DNA of 64,000 nucleotides from Ga0077555 sp041397775 (lineage in GTDB: Bacteria; Pseudomonadota; Alphaproteobacteria; Rhizobiales; Hyphomicrobiaceae). The first letter of the stretch is position 1; each line of letters opens with the position of its first letter. The translations under genes and the position numbers were made by a program. The stretch spans positions 186,001 through 250,000 of the forward strand of contig JAWKWB010000005.1 in the NCBI GenBank assembly GCA_041397775.1, read 5' to 3'. The notes below the pieces were generated by a model. The model saw only the letters and a list, made by a program, of their open reading frames with translations, did not search any database and had not been told where the DNA came from. Shown piece by piece: positions 44,378-53,636 of this stretch.

Positions 44378-44947
44378 TCAATCCTTGGCGCGCTCGACGT
44401 ACTCGCCGTCGACCGTCGACACGACGATGCGCGTGCCCGTCTCGATATGCGGCGGCACCATGACGCGGGCGCCGTTCGACAGCTTCGCCGGCTTGTAGGA
44501 CGAAGACGCCGTCTGGCCCTTCACCACCGGATCGGCCTCCACGATATCGAGCGTGACGCGCGGCGGCAGTTCGATGGCCACCGGCGTGCCCTCGAACAGC
44601 TGCACCGAGCACGTCATGCTCTCCTGCAGCCAGATCGCCTGATCGCCGATCAGCTCCTTGGAGATCGAGATCTGCTCGTAAGTCTCCGGCTCCATGAAAT
44701 TGTAGCCCATTTCGTCTTCGTAGAGGTAGTTGAACGTCTTCTCGTCGAGGAACGCGCGCTCGACCGATTCCGTCGTGCGGTAGCTCTTGACGATCTTCAC
44801 GCCGTCCGAGATGCGGCGCATGTCGATATGCGTCGTCGGCGTGCCCTTGCCCGGGCGAATGCTTTCGGCCTTGAGGACCGTGCACAGATGCCCGTCGATG
44901 TCGAGGACGTTGCCCTTGCGCACCTCGCTGGCGATAACCTTGACCAC
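44378..44947 (-). CDS. efp: Translation elongation factor P
   Basis: 189-residue three-domain factor that rescues ribosomes stalled at polyproline. The KOW-like first domain has ASEVRKGNVLDIDGHLCTVL and the tip loop RPGKGTPTTHIDMRR, with Lys at the modified position. The C-terminal signature VVKGQTASSSYKPAKLSNGARV is present. A GTG start at 44947 has GGAGAA upstream, and an extension to 45013 is rejected. The Lys tip suggests EpmA-type modification, but no epmA/epmB is in view. Confidence 0.94.
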   Translation of the reverse strand: MVKVIASEVRKGNVLDIDGHLCTVLKAESIRPGKGTPTTHIDMRRISDGVKIVKSYRTTESVERAFLDEKTFNYLYEDEMGYNFMEPETYEQISISKELIGDQAIWLQESMTCSVQLFEGTPVAIELPPRVTLDIVEADPVVKGQTASSSYKPAKLSNGARVMVPPHIETGTRIVVSTVDGEYVERAKD

Positions 44948-45119
44948 GTTCGTTCTCCATTCTTTTCGAATTTCAGGGCACCGCGTCCGGGCGCCGTGAG
45001 GCCATGCCGACACGACCCATGGCCGTCGAGCCTCGGGAATTGCGCCGCTTCATACCCGCTAATTCGCGGCAGGCCAAGCGCCGGGATGGCGCCCGCCGGC
45101 CGGAGTGCTACGCCGAGCG

Positions 45120-45545
45120 TTATGCCGCCGGCCCCGCGCGCCGCCAGACGATCCGGTGATAGCGCGGCGTGTCGGGGGAGAAGTCGGGCCCCGACAGCGT
45201 CAACCGATCACCGTCGAGCATGATATTGCGCGTCGACGTGATCCCTGCCAGCGCCGGGTTGGTTGCAACCGCAATGGTATGAAACACCGCCTCGTCGATC
45301 ACCTCGTAGGTGCCCGCATAGGCGAAGCAGTCGTCATAGGCCTCGGCCTTCTCCTCTGCATCGCCGGTGGCGAACACCGCCCGCCCCTTGCGCATCAGCG
45401 TGGCGCTCATGTGCCCGTCGGCGGTGTAGAGGATCAAGCCCACGGCATCCCGTCCCAGCGGATATTCCGCCGGCCGCCCGTCTTCATAGACGAGCGCCCA
45501 GCCCTCCAGCCGCCAGGCCCCGATCAGATCAGATGCCGTGGTCAA
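45120..45545 (-). CDS. Lipocalin-like domain protein
   Basis: 141-residue small beta-barrel protein of the Lipocalin_5 type: LIGAWRLEGWALVYEDGR at the start, YPLGRDAVGLILYTADGHMSA with the conserved G-Y-D-HMSA pattern, and a late strand RYHRIVWRR. There is no signal peptide. Related proteins accompany polyketide and aromatic metabolism, but no enzymatic role is shown. Its promoter must overlap or lie within repeat module PQ, which starts 18 bases upstream of the start codon. Confidence 0.82.
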   Translation of the reverse strand: MTTASDLIGAWRLEGWALVYEDGRPAEYPLGRDAVGLILYTADGHMSATLMRKGRAVFATGDAEEKAEAYDDCFAYAGTYEVIDEAVFHTIAVATNPALAGITSTRNIMLDGDRLTLSGPDFSPDTPRYHRIVWRRAGPAA

Positions 45546-45562
45546 AGGTTGTCTCCATCGGC

Positions 45563-45730
45563 TCGTGTGGCGTCGCGTCTTGATTGACCAATCCGTGCGG
45601 CAGGCTGTTCGTCAATCAAGACGCGATGAACGCCACACGAAGCTCATGGTGTATCTCGTGGCCCTCGTGTCGCGCCAAAATCGGTAAGCGGTCGTGGCTA
45701 TGAGGCGATTTTGGCGCGACGGGCCACGAG
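45563..45730. repeat. Twin-palindrome module PQ, copy 2 (inverted)
   Basis: Unit Q (45563-45640) and unit P (45655-45730) in the opposite orientation to copy 1 at 18611-18780. Q's arms read TCGTGTGGCG then TCGCGTCTTGATTGAC with an extra 4 bases on one side; P's arms read CTCGTGGCCC then GTCGCGCCAAAATCG with TCGT extra on one side. Arms match better here than in copy 1, so this copy is younger or better preserved. It fills the gap between two minus-strand genes. Confidence 0.87.
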
Positions 45731-45732
45731 CC

Positions 45733-46896
45733 TCAGCTCAGACCTGCCGCCGCCATGATCTCGGAACGGCGCGCAATGGCCCAGCCATAGCTCGCCGGCC
45801 ACATCTTGGAGTCGGGGTCGCAGCCCAGTTGCTCGGCCGCCTTCAGCGCCCAGAACGGGTCGTACATCATCTCGCGCCCGACAGCGACCAGGTCGGCCCG
45901 GCCTTCCTGCAGGATGGCTTCGGCCTGCCGGCCGGTGATGATGACGCCGACCGCCATCGTCTTGATCCCACTGTCGCGGCGCACGCGCTCGGCATAGGGC
46001 ACCTGGAACCCCGGCGGGCGCTCGGCCCGTGTCTTCAGGGCCTGCCCGCTGTCGCTCGAGCGGAAGTGCGGCGCCCCGGAGATGCCACCCGCGGAACAGT
46101 CGACCACGTCGACGCCGCGCGCCTTCAGCTCCTTGGCGAGGACCACGGAGTCGTCGAGGTTCCAGCCGTCGGCCGGCCCGTCGATCGCCGAGATGCGCAT
46201 GAACAGCGGCAGCTCCTGCGGCCATACCGCCCGCACCGCCTCGGCCACCTCGAGCGCGAAACGCATGCGGCCCTGCCGGTCGCCGCCGTAGCCGTCGTTG
46301 CGCTTGTTGGACAGCGGCGAGAGGAACGAGTGGATCAGGTAGCCGTGGGCGCCATGGATCTCCAGCACCTTGAAGCCCGCCTTGACGGCACGGCCCGCTG
46401 CCGCGGCGAAGGCGTCGACGACGGTCTTGATGTGAGCGTCCGTCATGGCGGTGGGGGCCGGCCAGTTCGCCGCGACGGGCTCCGCCGTCGGCCCGATCAC
46501 CGACCAGGGCGGCGAACCCGATGCCGCATCGTCGGCAACCAGGGGACGGCTGCCGCCCCACGGCGGCATCACCGACGCCTTGCGACCGGCATGCGCGATC
46601 TGGATGGCGGGAATGGAGCCGAAAGCCTCGATCTGCGCGACGATCGGACGATAGGCCTCGATCTGGGCGTCATTCCACAGTCCGCAGCAGCCATGCGAGA
46701 TCCGACCTTCCGGCAGCACGGCGGTTGCCTCCGTGAAGACGATGCCGGCGCGACCCCGGGCGAACGTCGTCAGGTGCGAGAAATGAAAGCCGTTCGCCAG
46801 CCCGTCCTTCGCGGAATACATGCACAAGGGCGCCAGCGCGATCCGGTTGGGCAGCGTCACGGATCGGATCGTCATGGGCGTGAACAGGAGTGGCAT
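45733..46896 (-). CDS. NADH:flavin oxidoreductase, old yellow enzyme (YqjM-like)
   Basis: 387-residue FMN ene-reductase. LFTPMTIRSVTLPNRIALAP then LCMYSAKDGLANGFHFSHL is the classic YqjM N-terminus with the FMN-tuning Cys; the substrate-binding His is in AIQIAHAGRKAS; EIHGAHGYLIHSFLSPLSN and GADLVAVGREMMYDPFW-like C-terminal parts bind phosphate. ATG at 46896 is used; a GTG two codons upstream has the better-spaced GAAGGAAG. It would reduce activated C=C bonds; the natural substrate is unknown. Confidence 0.92.
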   Translation of the reverse strand: MPLLFTPMTIRSVTLPNRIALAPLCMYSAKDGLANGFHFSHLTTFARGRAGIVFTEATAVLPEGRISHGCCGLWNDAQIEAYRPIVAQIEAFGSIPAIQIAHAGRKASVMPPWGGSRPLVADDAASGSPPWSVIGPTAEPVAANWPAPTAMTDAHIKTVVDAFAAAAGRAVKAGFKVLEIHGAHGYLIHSFLSPLSNKRNDGYGGDRQGRMRFALEVAEAVRAVWPQELPLFMRISAIDGPADGWNLDDSVVLAKELKARGVDVVDCSAGGISGAPHFRSSDSGQALKTRAERPPGFQVPYAERVRRDSGIKTMAVGVIITGRQAEAILQEGRADLVAVGREMMYDPFWALKAAEQLGCDPDSKMWPASYGWAIARRSEIMAAAGLS

Positions 46897-47110
46897 CGTC
46901 ACAGGCAGGCTTCCTTCTTGTCTCGGCAGTTTGTCTCGGCGGTGAATTAGAACAAATTCGCGCAACGTGCAGCGGCAGGCAGGGGCTGTGCGCCCCCGTG
47001 TCCCGCCGACGCCGGCAGTTGGGGCCCGGCGCGGCATGGCAGCAGAGGTGCCACCACGCCTTGGCACTGTGCCGGCAGGCCCATCGTCGCCAGTGAAACG
47101 TCGAGGGCGC

Positions 47111-48208
47111 TCACTTCAGCAACTGCACGATGGCATCGCCCAGTTCGGTGCAACTCGCCTTGCCGCCCTGGTCGCGCGTGCGCACGTCCGTCTCCTTGAA
47201 CAGCCGCTCGATCGCGGTCACGATCGCGTCCGCCGCTTCCTTGTGGCCGAGGTGGTCGAGCATCATGGCGCCCGACCAGATCTGGCCGATAGGGTTGGAG
47301 ATGCCCTGCCCCGCGATGTCGGGCGCGGAGCCGTGCACCGGCTCGAACATCGAGGGATAGTCCTTCTCGGGATTGATGTTGCCGCCCGGCGCGATGGCGA
47401 TGGTCCCCGTCGTCGCCGGTCCCAGGTCCGACAGGATGTCGCCGAACAGGTTCGAGCCCACGATCACGTCGAACCACTGCGGGTTGCGCACCAGATGCGC
47501 GGTGAGGATGTCGATGTGGTACTGGCTGGTCTTCGCCTTCGGGTACTCCTTGGCGATGGCCGCGAAGCGCTCGTCCCAGTACGGCATCGAGATCGAGATG
47601 CCGTTCGACTTCGTCGCCGAGGCCACCTCGTTGCGCTTGCGCGTGGCGGCCAGGTCGAAGGCATAGCGCATCACCCGGTCGCAGCCGCGCTTGGAGAAGA
47701 TCGCCTGCTGCACCGCCATCTCGTACTCGGTGCCCTCGTACATGCGCCCACCGATGGAGGAATACTCGCCCTCGTTGTTCTCCCGCACGATCCAGTAGTC
47801 GATGTCGCCGGGCTTGCGGCCGGCCAGCGGGCACGGCACGCCCTCGAACAGGCGCACGGGACGCAGGTTGATGTACTGCTGGAACTCCCGGCGGATCGGG
47901 ATCAGCAGGCCCCAAAGCGAGACGTGGTCGGGAACCCCTGGAAAGCCGACGGCACCCAGGTAGATCGCGTCGTGATGGCGGATCTGGTCGAGGCCGTCGT
48001 CGGGCATCATCTTGCCCGTCTTCTTGAACACCTCACACGACCAGTCGAAGTTGTCCCACTGGAATTCGATGTCGAATTTGCGGCCCACGGCCTCCAGAAC
48101 CTTGATGCCCTCGGGCACCACCTCGTTGCCGATGCCGTCGCCGGGGATGACGGCGATCTTCAGGGCGTTCGACTTCTTCGACTTCGATTTGGCGGCGGTT
48201 TTGGCCAT
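47111..48208 (-). CDS. Tartrate/D-malate-type dehydrogenase (isopropylmalate dehydrogenase family)
   Basis: 365-residue NAD-dependent beta-decarboxylating dehydrogenase. IAVIPGDGIGNEVVPEGIKV opens the fold and EPVHGSAPDIAGQGISNPIG closes the active site. LWGLLIPIRREFQQYINLRP and DYWIVRENNEGEYSSIGGR match the TtuC/DmlA branch, not LeuB, which is encoded separately at 6910. A Lys/Ser-rich N-terminal tail (KTAAKSKSKKS) precedes the fold. GGAGGAA lies upstream of the ATG. Tartrate versus D-malate preference cannot be told. Confidence 0.88.
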   Translation of the reverse strand: MAKTAAKSKSKKSNALKIAVIPGDGIGNEVVPEGIKVLEAVGRKFDIEFQWDNFDWSCEVFKKTGKMMPDDGLDQIRHHDAIYLGAVGFPGVPDHVSLWGLLIPIRREFQQYINLRPVRLFEGVPCPLAGRKPGDIDYWIVRENNEGEYSSIGGRMYEGTEYEMAVQQAIFSKRGCDRVMRYAFDLAATRKRNEVASATKSNGISISMPYWDERFAAIAKEYPKAKTSQYHIDILTAHLVRNPQWFDVIVGSNLFGDILSDLGPATTGTIAIAPGGNINPEKDYPSMFEPVHGSAPDIAGQGISNPIGQIWSGAMMLDHLGHKEAADAIVTAIERLFKETDVRTRDQGGKASCTELGDAIVQLLK

Positions 48209-48465
48209 GGGACGTCTCGTTCCTCCCGGGGATTGCACGTGCCGTCGCACCAAACGCCGCCCCGTGGCCAACTGTCAAGGCATCGGGCATCGGGCGCCCC
48301 CCGGCCCTCGGGCGCGCAGAGCGGCTCGGGGCATCGAGGTCGATGGCGCGCAAGTTTCTTGCACCGACCCTGCACAGGCGAGACAATGCTCGAGCCTGGA
48401 CCATCACAAGAGGATGCCTCTGGATGCGTCGAGACAAGGCACAGCAAGCACGAGGAGGAGCCGAC

Positions 48466-49239
48466 ATGACCAGCGCAACTCCAGTCGATGCGGCAGCCCT
48501 GCGCGATCAGGTACGAATGAAGTATCGCGAAGTGGCGATCGAGCCGCACGGCGCCTACCACTTCCATACGGGGCGCCCCCTGGCACGACGCCTGGGCTAT
48601 GACAGCGAGATGGTGGCCGCCTTGCCCGACGCGGCCGTCGAATCGTTTGCAGGCGTAGGCAATCCATTTTCCCTGCGCACGCTGGAAAAGGGCGAGCGCG
48701 TCGTCGACATCGGATCGGGCGGCGGGTTCGATTGTTTCGTCGCCGCCGGCCAGGTCGGGCCGCGAGGTCGCGTCGTCGGCATCGACATGACCCAGGAAAT
48801 GCTGACGAAGTCCCGCGCCACCGCGCGGGCGATGCAGCACACCAATGTCGAGTTCCGGGAGGGGATCATCGAATCGACGCCGGTCGAAGACCAGTGGGCG
48901 GACGTCGTGATCTCCAATGGCGCGATCAATCTGTGCGCCGACAAGAAGAAAGTCTTCTCGGAGATCTGGCGCATCCTGCGTCCAGGCGGCCATCTCCAGT
49001 TCGCCGATATCGCCAACAGCGAGGCAGTTCCCGCGGCCGCTGTCGCCAACATCGATCTATGGACGGCTTGAATCGCTGGTGGCCTGCCGTGTGCAGGCTG
49101 GCAGAAGATGATCGAGGACAGCGGCTTTAGCGACGTTCGCATCGGCCCCCCGGTCGATACCTTCGGCGGGGCCGGCGGCGAAAAGAACGCGCGCCGATTT
49201 GGCGTCTTCGGCTACGCCTTCCTGGCCCGTAAGCCCTGA
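48466..49239 (+). CDS. mduS: Methyltransferase-domain selenoprotein candidate (MduS-like), Sec at UGA codon 202
   Basis: A 257-residue class I SAM methyltransferase if the in-frame TGA at 49069-49071 is read as selenocysteine. The methylase has motif I VVDIGSGGGFDCFVAAGQVG, VVGIDMTQEMLTKSRATAR, ADVVISNGAINL and LRPGGHLQFADIAN, similar to ArsM-type enzymes, whose reactive Cys follows at this place (here LWTA-UGA-IAGGLP). After the TGA the same frame runs 55 codons with coherent protein (GWQKMIEDSGFSDVRIG, FGVFGYAFLARKP) to TGA 49237-49239. A SECIS-like hairpin begins four bases after the UGA. CGAGGAGGAG precedes the ATG. The name MduS is from memory of a described selenoprotein family. The alternative is a nonsense-truncated pseudogene. 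Confidence 0.75.
49076..49104 (+). promoter_or_regulatory. SECIS-like hairpin downstream of in-frame UGA
   Basis: CTG (49076-49078) pairs with CAG (49102-49104), a 2x2 internal loop follows, then GGCCTGC (49081-49087) pairs with GCAGGCT (49093-49099; one G-T) around the 5-base loop CGTGT. The loop starts 16 bases after the UGA and contains GU, both features expected of bacterial SelB-binding SECIS elements. Confidence 0.6.
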
Positions 49240-49449
49240 AGGGATCGCGCGAGCCGTGCGCAATCGGACTGGCCGGGGCACGCGCCGGAACCCGCAGCTG
49301 CCCCGCCACCGACTTGCCTTGACAACGAAAGTGTGGCATAGGGGCCGCTTCCGGAAGCACGTCCGTCGTCGAACCGTCGCGTTCATGAGGCTCATGAGCG
49401 AGCGGAGCATGCTTTGGCGAGGCGGACGCAAAAATGAGGAGCAGGCTGA

Positions 49450-49896
49450 ATGGCCCGCGTCACCGTTGAAGATTGCGTCGACAAGGTGCCCAACCGTTTC
49501 GAGCTGATTCTGCTCGCGGCCCATCGCGCCCGTGCGATCTCGAACGGCTCGGCCATCACCATCGATCCCGACAACGACAAGAACCCCGTCATCGCCTTGC
49601 GCGAGATCGCGGACCGGACCATCGCGCCCGAGGATATGCGCGAAAGCCTGATCCATTCGATCCAGAAGAACGTCGAGGTCGACGAGCCGGAGGCGGGCGC
49701 CGCCCCCTTGCTGCCGTCCGATCGCCGCCAGACGCTGGGCCGCGACGACCAGGGCTCGGACAACATGGTCGACCAGATCACGATGTCCGAGGAGCAGCTT
49801 CTGCGCGCCATGGAAAGCCTCACGCCCTCCGAGCCGTCCGCAGGTGGCGGCAGTGGTGGTGGCAATGGCGGCGGTGGCGGCGGCCGGGGCCGCTGA
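49450..49896 (+). CDS. rpoZ: RNA polymerase omega subunit
   Basis: 148-residue subunit that helps assemble RNA polymerase and forms part of the ppGpp site in proteobacteria. MARVTVEDCVDKVPNRFELILLAAHRARAI and the following KNPVIALREIADRTI are the conserved core. The C-terminal extension is longer than in E. coli and ends in a glycine-rich low-complexity tail from about residue 130. It lies 132 bases before the (p)ppGpp synthetase gene, a common and functionally sensible pairing. Confidence 0.95.
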   Translation: MARVTVEDCVDKVPNRFELILLAAHRARAISNGSAITIDPDNDKNPVIALREIADRTIAPEDMRESLIHSIQKNVEVDEPEAGAAPLLPSDRRQTLGRDDQGSDNMVDQITMSEEQLLRAMESLTPSEPSAGGGSGGGNGGGGGGRGR

Positions 49897-50028
49897 TCCA
49901 GGCGCCGCACGCGCGTGCTTCCTGACCGGTGAAGCACCTTTCACGCATAGCGGGGCTGATGGCCTCTCTGTTATCATGAGCCGTGTGAACCGGGCGCATG
50001 GCGCGCCCGGCCCGGAGACCAGCCCGCG

Positions 50029-52329
50029 ATGATGCGCCAGTACGAGCTCGTCGAGCGCGTTCTGAGCTATGAACCCCAGGCCAACGAGGCGCTGCTCAAC
50101 CGCGCCTACGTCTATGCCATGCGCGCGCACGGCAATCAGCGGCGCGCCTCGGGCGATCCCTACTTCTCCCATCCCCTCGAAGTCGCAGCGATCCTGACCG
50201 ATCTCAAGCTGGACGACGCGACCATCGCGACCGCGCTGCTGCACGACGTGATCGAGGACACGGAAGCGACCCGCGCCGAGATCGACCATCTCTTCGGCGC
50301 CGAGATCGGCGCCCTCGTCGATGGCCTCACGAAGATCAAACGCCTCGATCTCGTCTCCAAGCGGGTCGAGCAGGCCGAGAATTTCCGCAAGCTCCTGGTC
50401 GCCATTTCGACCGATATCCGTGTGCTGCTCGTCAAGCTGGCGGACCGCCTGCACAACATGCGCACGCTCGAGCACATGAAGCCCGCGAGCCGCCAGCGCA
50501 TCAGCCAGGAAACCCTCGACATCTACGCCCCGCTGGCCGGTCGCATGGGCATGCAGGCCCTGCGTGAGGAACTGGAGGAACTGGCCTTCCGCTGGCTCCA
50601 CCCCGACGCGCACAAGGCTGTCGTCGACCGCCTGACCCAGCTTCGCAAGCGCAACGAAGGCATCGTCCGCGACATCAACGAGCTGCTGATGGCCCGTCTC
50701 GCCGAAGTCGGCCTGACCGTCGAGGTCACGGGGCGGGAAAAGCGGCCCTACTCCATCTGGCGCAAGATGGAAAACAAGCAGATCTCGCTCGAACAGCTGT
50801 CCGACATCTACGGCTTTCGCGCCATCCTGCCGAACGACGACGCCTGCTATCGGACGCTCGGCGTCATCCACACCACCTGGCGCGCGGTGCCCGGCCGCTT
50901 CAAGGACTACATCTCGACACCCAAGCAGAACGGCTACCAGTCGATCCATACGACGGTGGTCGGCCCTCGCCATCAGCGCGTCGAGATCCAGATCCGCACC
51001 GACGACATGCACCGCGTCGCCGAACTGGGCGTGGCCGCGCACGCGCTCTACAAGGATCCCACCCCCGGCGCCGCCACGAACGGAGCGACCAGGCCCGGCC
51101 CCAAGGACCTGCGCGATCCCAAGGAGGGCGGCCCCTACATGTGGCTGCGCCACCTCGTGGGTACACTGCTGCAGGGAGACAATCCCGAAGAATTCCTCGA
51201 GCACACCAAGCTCGAACTCTTCCACGACCAGGTGTTCTGCTTCACGCCGAAAGGCCGGCTCATCGCGCTGCCCAGCGGCGCCACCCCCATCGACTTCGCC
51301 TACGCCGTGCACACCGACGTCGGCAATCACTGCGTCGGCGTCAACGTCAATGGCCGCCATGTGCCGCTGACGACGCAGCTGCGCAATGGCGACGAGGTGC
51401 TGATCCTCACCTCGGAAAGCCAGACGCCGCCGGCCGCCTGGGAGCGCCTCGCGGTGACGGGCAAGGCACGCTCGGCGATCCGGCGCGCCGCCCGCGATGC
51501 GCTGCGCCGCCAATACGCGGAGCTGGGCCGGCGGCTCCTCGTCTCCGCCTTCCACAAGATCGGCCAGGACTACACCGACGACCGCCTGCGCCGCGCCTTG
51601 GCCCGCCTGCCCCAGAAGACCGTCGAGGACGTTCACGCCGCCGTCGGCCGCTCCGAGTTGCCGATCGCAGACGTCGTGCGCGCGGTGGCGCCCGACGCCA
51701 TCATCGAGAAGGCGCGGCCCGTTCCCCGCCCCCGCAACCGCTACGAGCGCACCGCCGGCGACGAGGGCTGGTTCAACCTGTCGAAGGTGATGGGTCTGAA
51801 ATTCCGCATGCTCGGCTCGAGCGAGGACGGCGACGCTGAAACCGCCCCCGATGACGAAGCCGGCGTCGCCCAGGCGGCGAACGGAACGGGACTTCCCATC
51901 CGCGGCATTCGCAACGACGTGCCCGTCAGCTTCGAACCCGGCGGCGCCGTTCCCGGCGACCGCATCGTTGGCGTGCTGATGCCCGGCGAAGGCATCCGCA
52001 TCTTCCAGATCCACTCGCCCAGCCTCAAGGACTACGAGCACGAGCGCTGGATCGACGTCACCTGGGACATCGACATCGAGGCGCCCGAACGCTTTCCTGC
52101 CCACCTCGAGGTCACCATGCTCAACGAGCCTGGCACCCTCGCCCAGGTGGCCGCCGTCATCGGCGAGTTCGACGGCAACATCGACAATCTCCGCATGACC
52201 AAGCGCGGCGGCGACTTCACGGAAATGCGCATCGAGCTGGAGGTCTTCGACCTCGAGCATCTCGATCGCATTTCCTCGGGCCTCAAGGCCCGCCCCGTGG
52301 TCAGCAAGGTGGAGCGCGTCTTCGGCTGA
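50029..52329 (+). CDS. spoT: Bifunctional (p)ppGpp synthetase/hydrolase (Rsh)
   Basis: 766-residue stringent-response enzyme. The hydrolase domain has the HD motif in ALLHDVIEDTEA and SHPLEVAAIL; the synthetase domain has RAILPNDDACYRTLGVIH and GYQSIHTTVVGP with RVEIQIRT; then a TGS domain (TPKGRLIALPSGATPIDFAY) and a C-terminal ACT domain (LEVTMLNEPGTLAQVAAVIG). Both catalytic halves look intact, as in the single Rsh of most alphaproteobacteria. It is likely cotranscribed with rpoZ and near pdxJ-acpS. Confidence 0.95.
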   Translation: MMRQYELVERVLSYEPQANEALLNRAYVYAMRAHGNQRRASGDPYFSHPLEVAAILTDLKLDDATIATALLHDVIEDTEATRAEIDHLFGAEIGALVDGLTKIKRLDLVSKRVEQAENFRKLLVAISTDIRVLLVKLADRLHNMRTLEHMKPASRQRISQETLDIYAPLAGRMGMQALREELEELAFRWLHPDAHKAVVDRLTQLRKRNEGIVRDINELLMARLAEVGLTVEVTGREKRPYSIWRKMENKQISLEQLSDIYGFRAILPNDDACYRTLGVIHTTWRAVPGRFKDYISTPKQNGYQSIHTTVVGPRHQRVEIQIRTDDMHRVAELGVAAHALYKDPTPGAATNGATRPGPKDLRDPKEGGPYMWLRHLVGTLLQGDNPEEFLEHTKLELFHDQVFCFTPKGRLIALPSGATPIDFAYAVHTDVGNHCVGVNVNGRHVPLTTQLRNGDEVLILTSESQTPPAAWERLAVTGKARSAIRRAARDALRRQYAELGRRLLVSAFHKIGQDYTDDRLRRALARLPQKTVEDVHAAVGRSELPIADVVRAVAPDAIIEKARPVPRPRNRYERTAGDEGWFNLSKVMGLKFRMLGSSEDGDAETAPDDEAGVAQAANGTGLPIRGIRNDVPVSFEPGGAVPGDRIVGVLMPGEGIRIFQIHSPSLKDYEHERWIDVTWDIDIEAPERFPAHLEVTMLNEPGTLAQVAAVIGEFDGNIDNLRMTKRGGDFTEMRIELEVFDLEHLDRISSGLKARPVVSKVERVFG

Positions 52330-52408
52330 CCGCGTCCCCTGCACCCCGTTCGACAAGGCGCGCGGAAGCGCCTAGATTCGTTATGCAAATAATGAGCGAG
52401 AGCCCAGC

Positions 52409-53191
52409 ATGAGCCGTTCCGCGCGGATGCCCCATCAGAGACTTGGCGTCAACATCGACCACGTCGCCACCGTTCGCAACGCGCGTGGCGGGCGCCATCC
52501 AGACCCCCTGCGTGCGGCCCACCTGGCCATCGCCGCCGGCGCCGACGGCATTACGGCGCACCTGCGCGAGGACCGGCGCCACATCCGCGACGACGACATC
52601 GCCCGCCTGAAGGAGCACCTCACCCACCCGCTCAATTTCGAGATGGCTGCGACCGACGAGATGGTGGCGATGGCGTTGCGCCACGTGCCCCACGCCTGCT
52701 GCCTCGTTCCCGAGAAGCGCGAGGAGCGCACCACCGAAGGCGGCCTCGACGTCGTCGGCGGGGAAAACACCCTGAAGCCCCATATCCAGGAGCTCAAGGC
52801 CGCGGGCATTCGCGTCTCGCTGTTCATCGAGCCCGATCCCGTCGCCATTGCCGCATCGGCCCGTCTCGGCGCCGACATCGTCGAGTTGCATACGGGCGCC
52901 TATTGCGAGCTGGCCCTCGAAAACGATGCCGCTGGTGTCGCCCGCCAGCTCGACCGTATCGTCGCAGCCGCCCGCGCTGCGCACGCGGCCGGCCTGGAGG
53001 CGCACGCCGGCCACGGCCTGACCTTCAACACGGTGAAGGCAGTTGCCGCGATCCCCGAGATCGTCGAACTCAATATCGGCCATTTCCTGATCGGCGAGGC
53101 GATCTTCACGGGCCTCGATCCGGCGATCCGGCGCATGCGCGCGCTGATGGACGAAGCACGTACTGCGCGCGGCAGCGGAGAGGACGCATGA
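52409..53191 (+). CDS. pdxJ: Pyridoxine 5'-phosphate synthase
   Basis: 260-residue TIM-barrel enzyme that makes PNP from 1-deoxyxylulose 5-phosphate and 3-amino-2-oxopropyl phosphate. RLGVNIDHVATVRNARGG at the N-terminus, ITAHLREDRRHIRDDDI, the catalytic NFEMAATDEM region, CLVPEKREERTTEGGLDV and HAGHGLTFNTVKAVAAIP are all diagnostic. Its stop overlaps the acpS start (ATGA), so the two are translationally coupled, the usual pdxJ-acpS arrangement. Confidence 0.96.
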   Translation: MSRSARMPHQRLGVNIDHVATVRNARGGRHPDPLRAAHLAIAAGADGITAHLREDRRHIRDDDIARLKEHLTHPLNFEMAATDEMVAMALRHVPHACCLVPEKREERTTEGGLDVVGGENTLKPHIQELKAAGIRVSLFIEPDPVAIAASARLGADIVELHTGAYCELALENDAAGVARQLDRIVAAARAAHAAGLEAHAGHGLTFNTVKAVAAIPEIVELNIGHFLIGEAIFTGLDPAIRRMRALMDEARTARGSGEDA

Positions 53192-53604
53192 TCATCGGCC
53201 TGGGCAACGACGTGATCGACATCCGGCGCATCGAGCGGACGTTGGAACGCTTCGGAAGCCGCTTCACCGACCGCATCTTCACCGAGGTCGAGAAGGCGAA
53301 GTCGGACCGGCGCAAGCAGCGCGCCGCCTCCTATGCCAAGCGCTTCGCCGCCAAGGAGGCCTGCTCCAAGGCGCTCGGCACCGGATTTCGCCGCGGCGTC
53401 TTCTGGAAGGACATGGGCGTCGTCAATCTGCCCTCCGGCCGCCCGACGCTGATCCTGACCGGCGGCGCTGCCGAGCAATTGCTCCGCATCACGCCGGAGG
53501 GTTGCACACCCCGCATCGATCTGACCCTGACCGACGACTATCCTTCCGCCCAGGCCATCGTCATTATTTCCGCCATTCCCGACAAAGCCGACCGCCGCGG
53601 ATAG
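53188..53604 (+). CDS. acpS: Holo-[acyl-carrier-protein] synthase
   Basis: 138-residue phosphopantetheinyl transferase that activates acyl carrier protein. IIGLGNDVIDIRRIERTLERFG carries the first Mg2+ Asp and YAKRFAAKEACSKALGTG the second motif with the Glu and Lys. VNLPSGRPTLILTGGA and DLTLTDDYPSAQAIVI complete the fold. The ATG overlaps the pdxJ stop by 4 bases. Confidence 0.95.
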   Translation: MIIGLGNDVIDIRRIERTLERFGSRFTDRIFTEVEKAKSDRRKQRAASYAKRFAAKEACSKALGTGFRRGVFWKDMGVVNLPSGRPTLILTGGAAEQLLRITPEGCTPRIDLTLTDDYPSAQAIVIISAIPDKADRRG

Positions 53605-53636
53605 TCGCCCGCCCGCCCCTTGCGCGCGAGTAGCGA

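Noticed and set aside
49061..49090. Frameshift or simple pseudogene explanation for the methyltransferase
   Set aside because: No base insertion or deletion is needed: the downstream sequence is in the same frame, and only the single UGA interrupts it at a Cys-type position followed by a hairpin. A nonsense mutation remains possible but is less economical.
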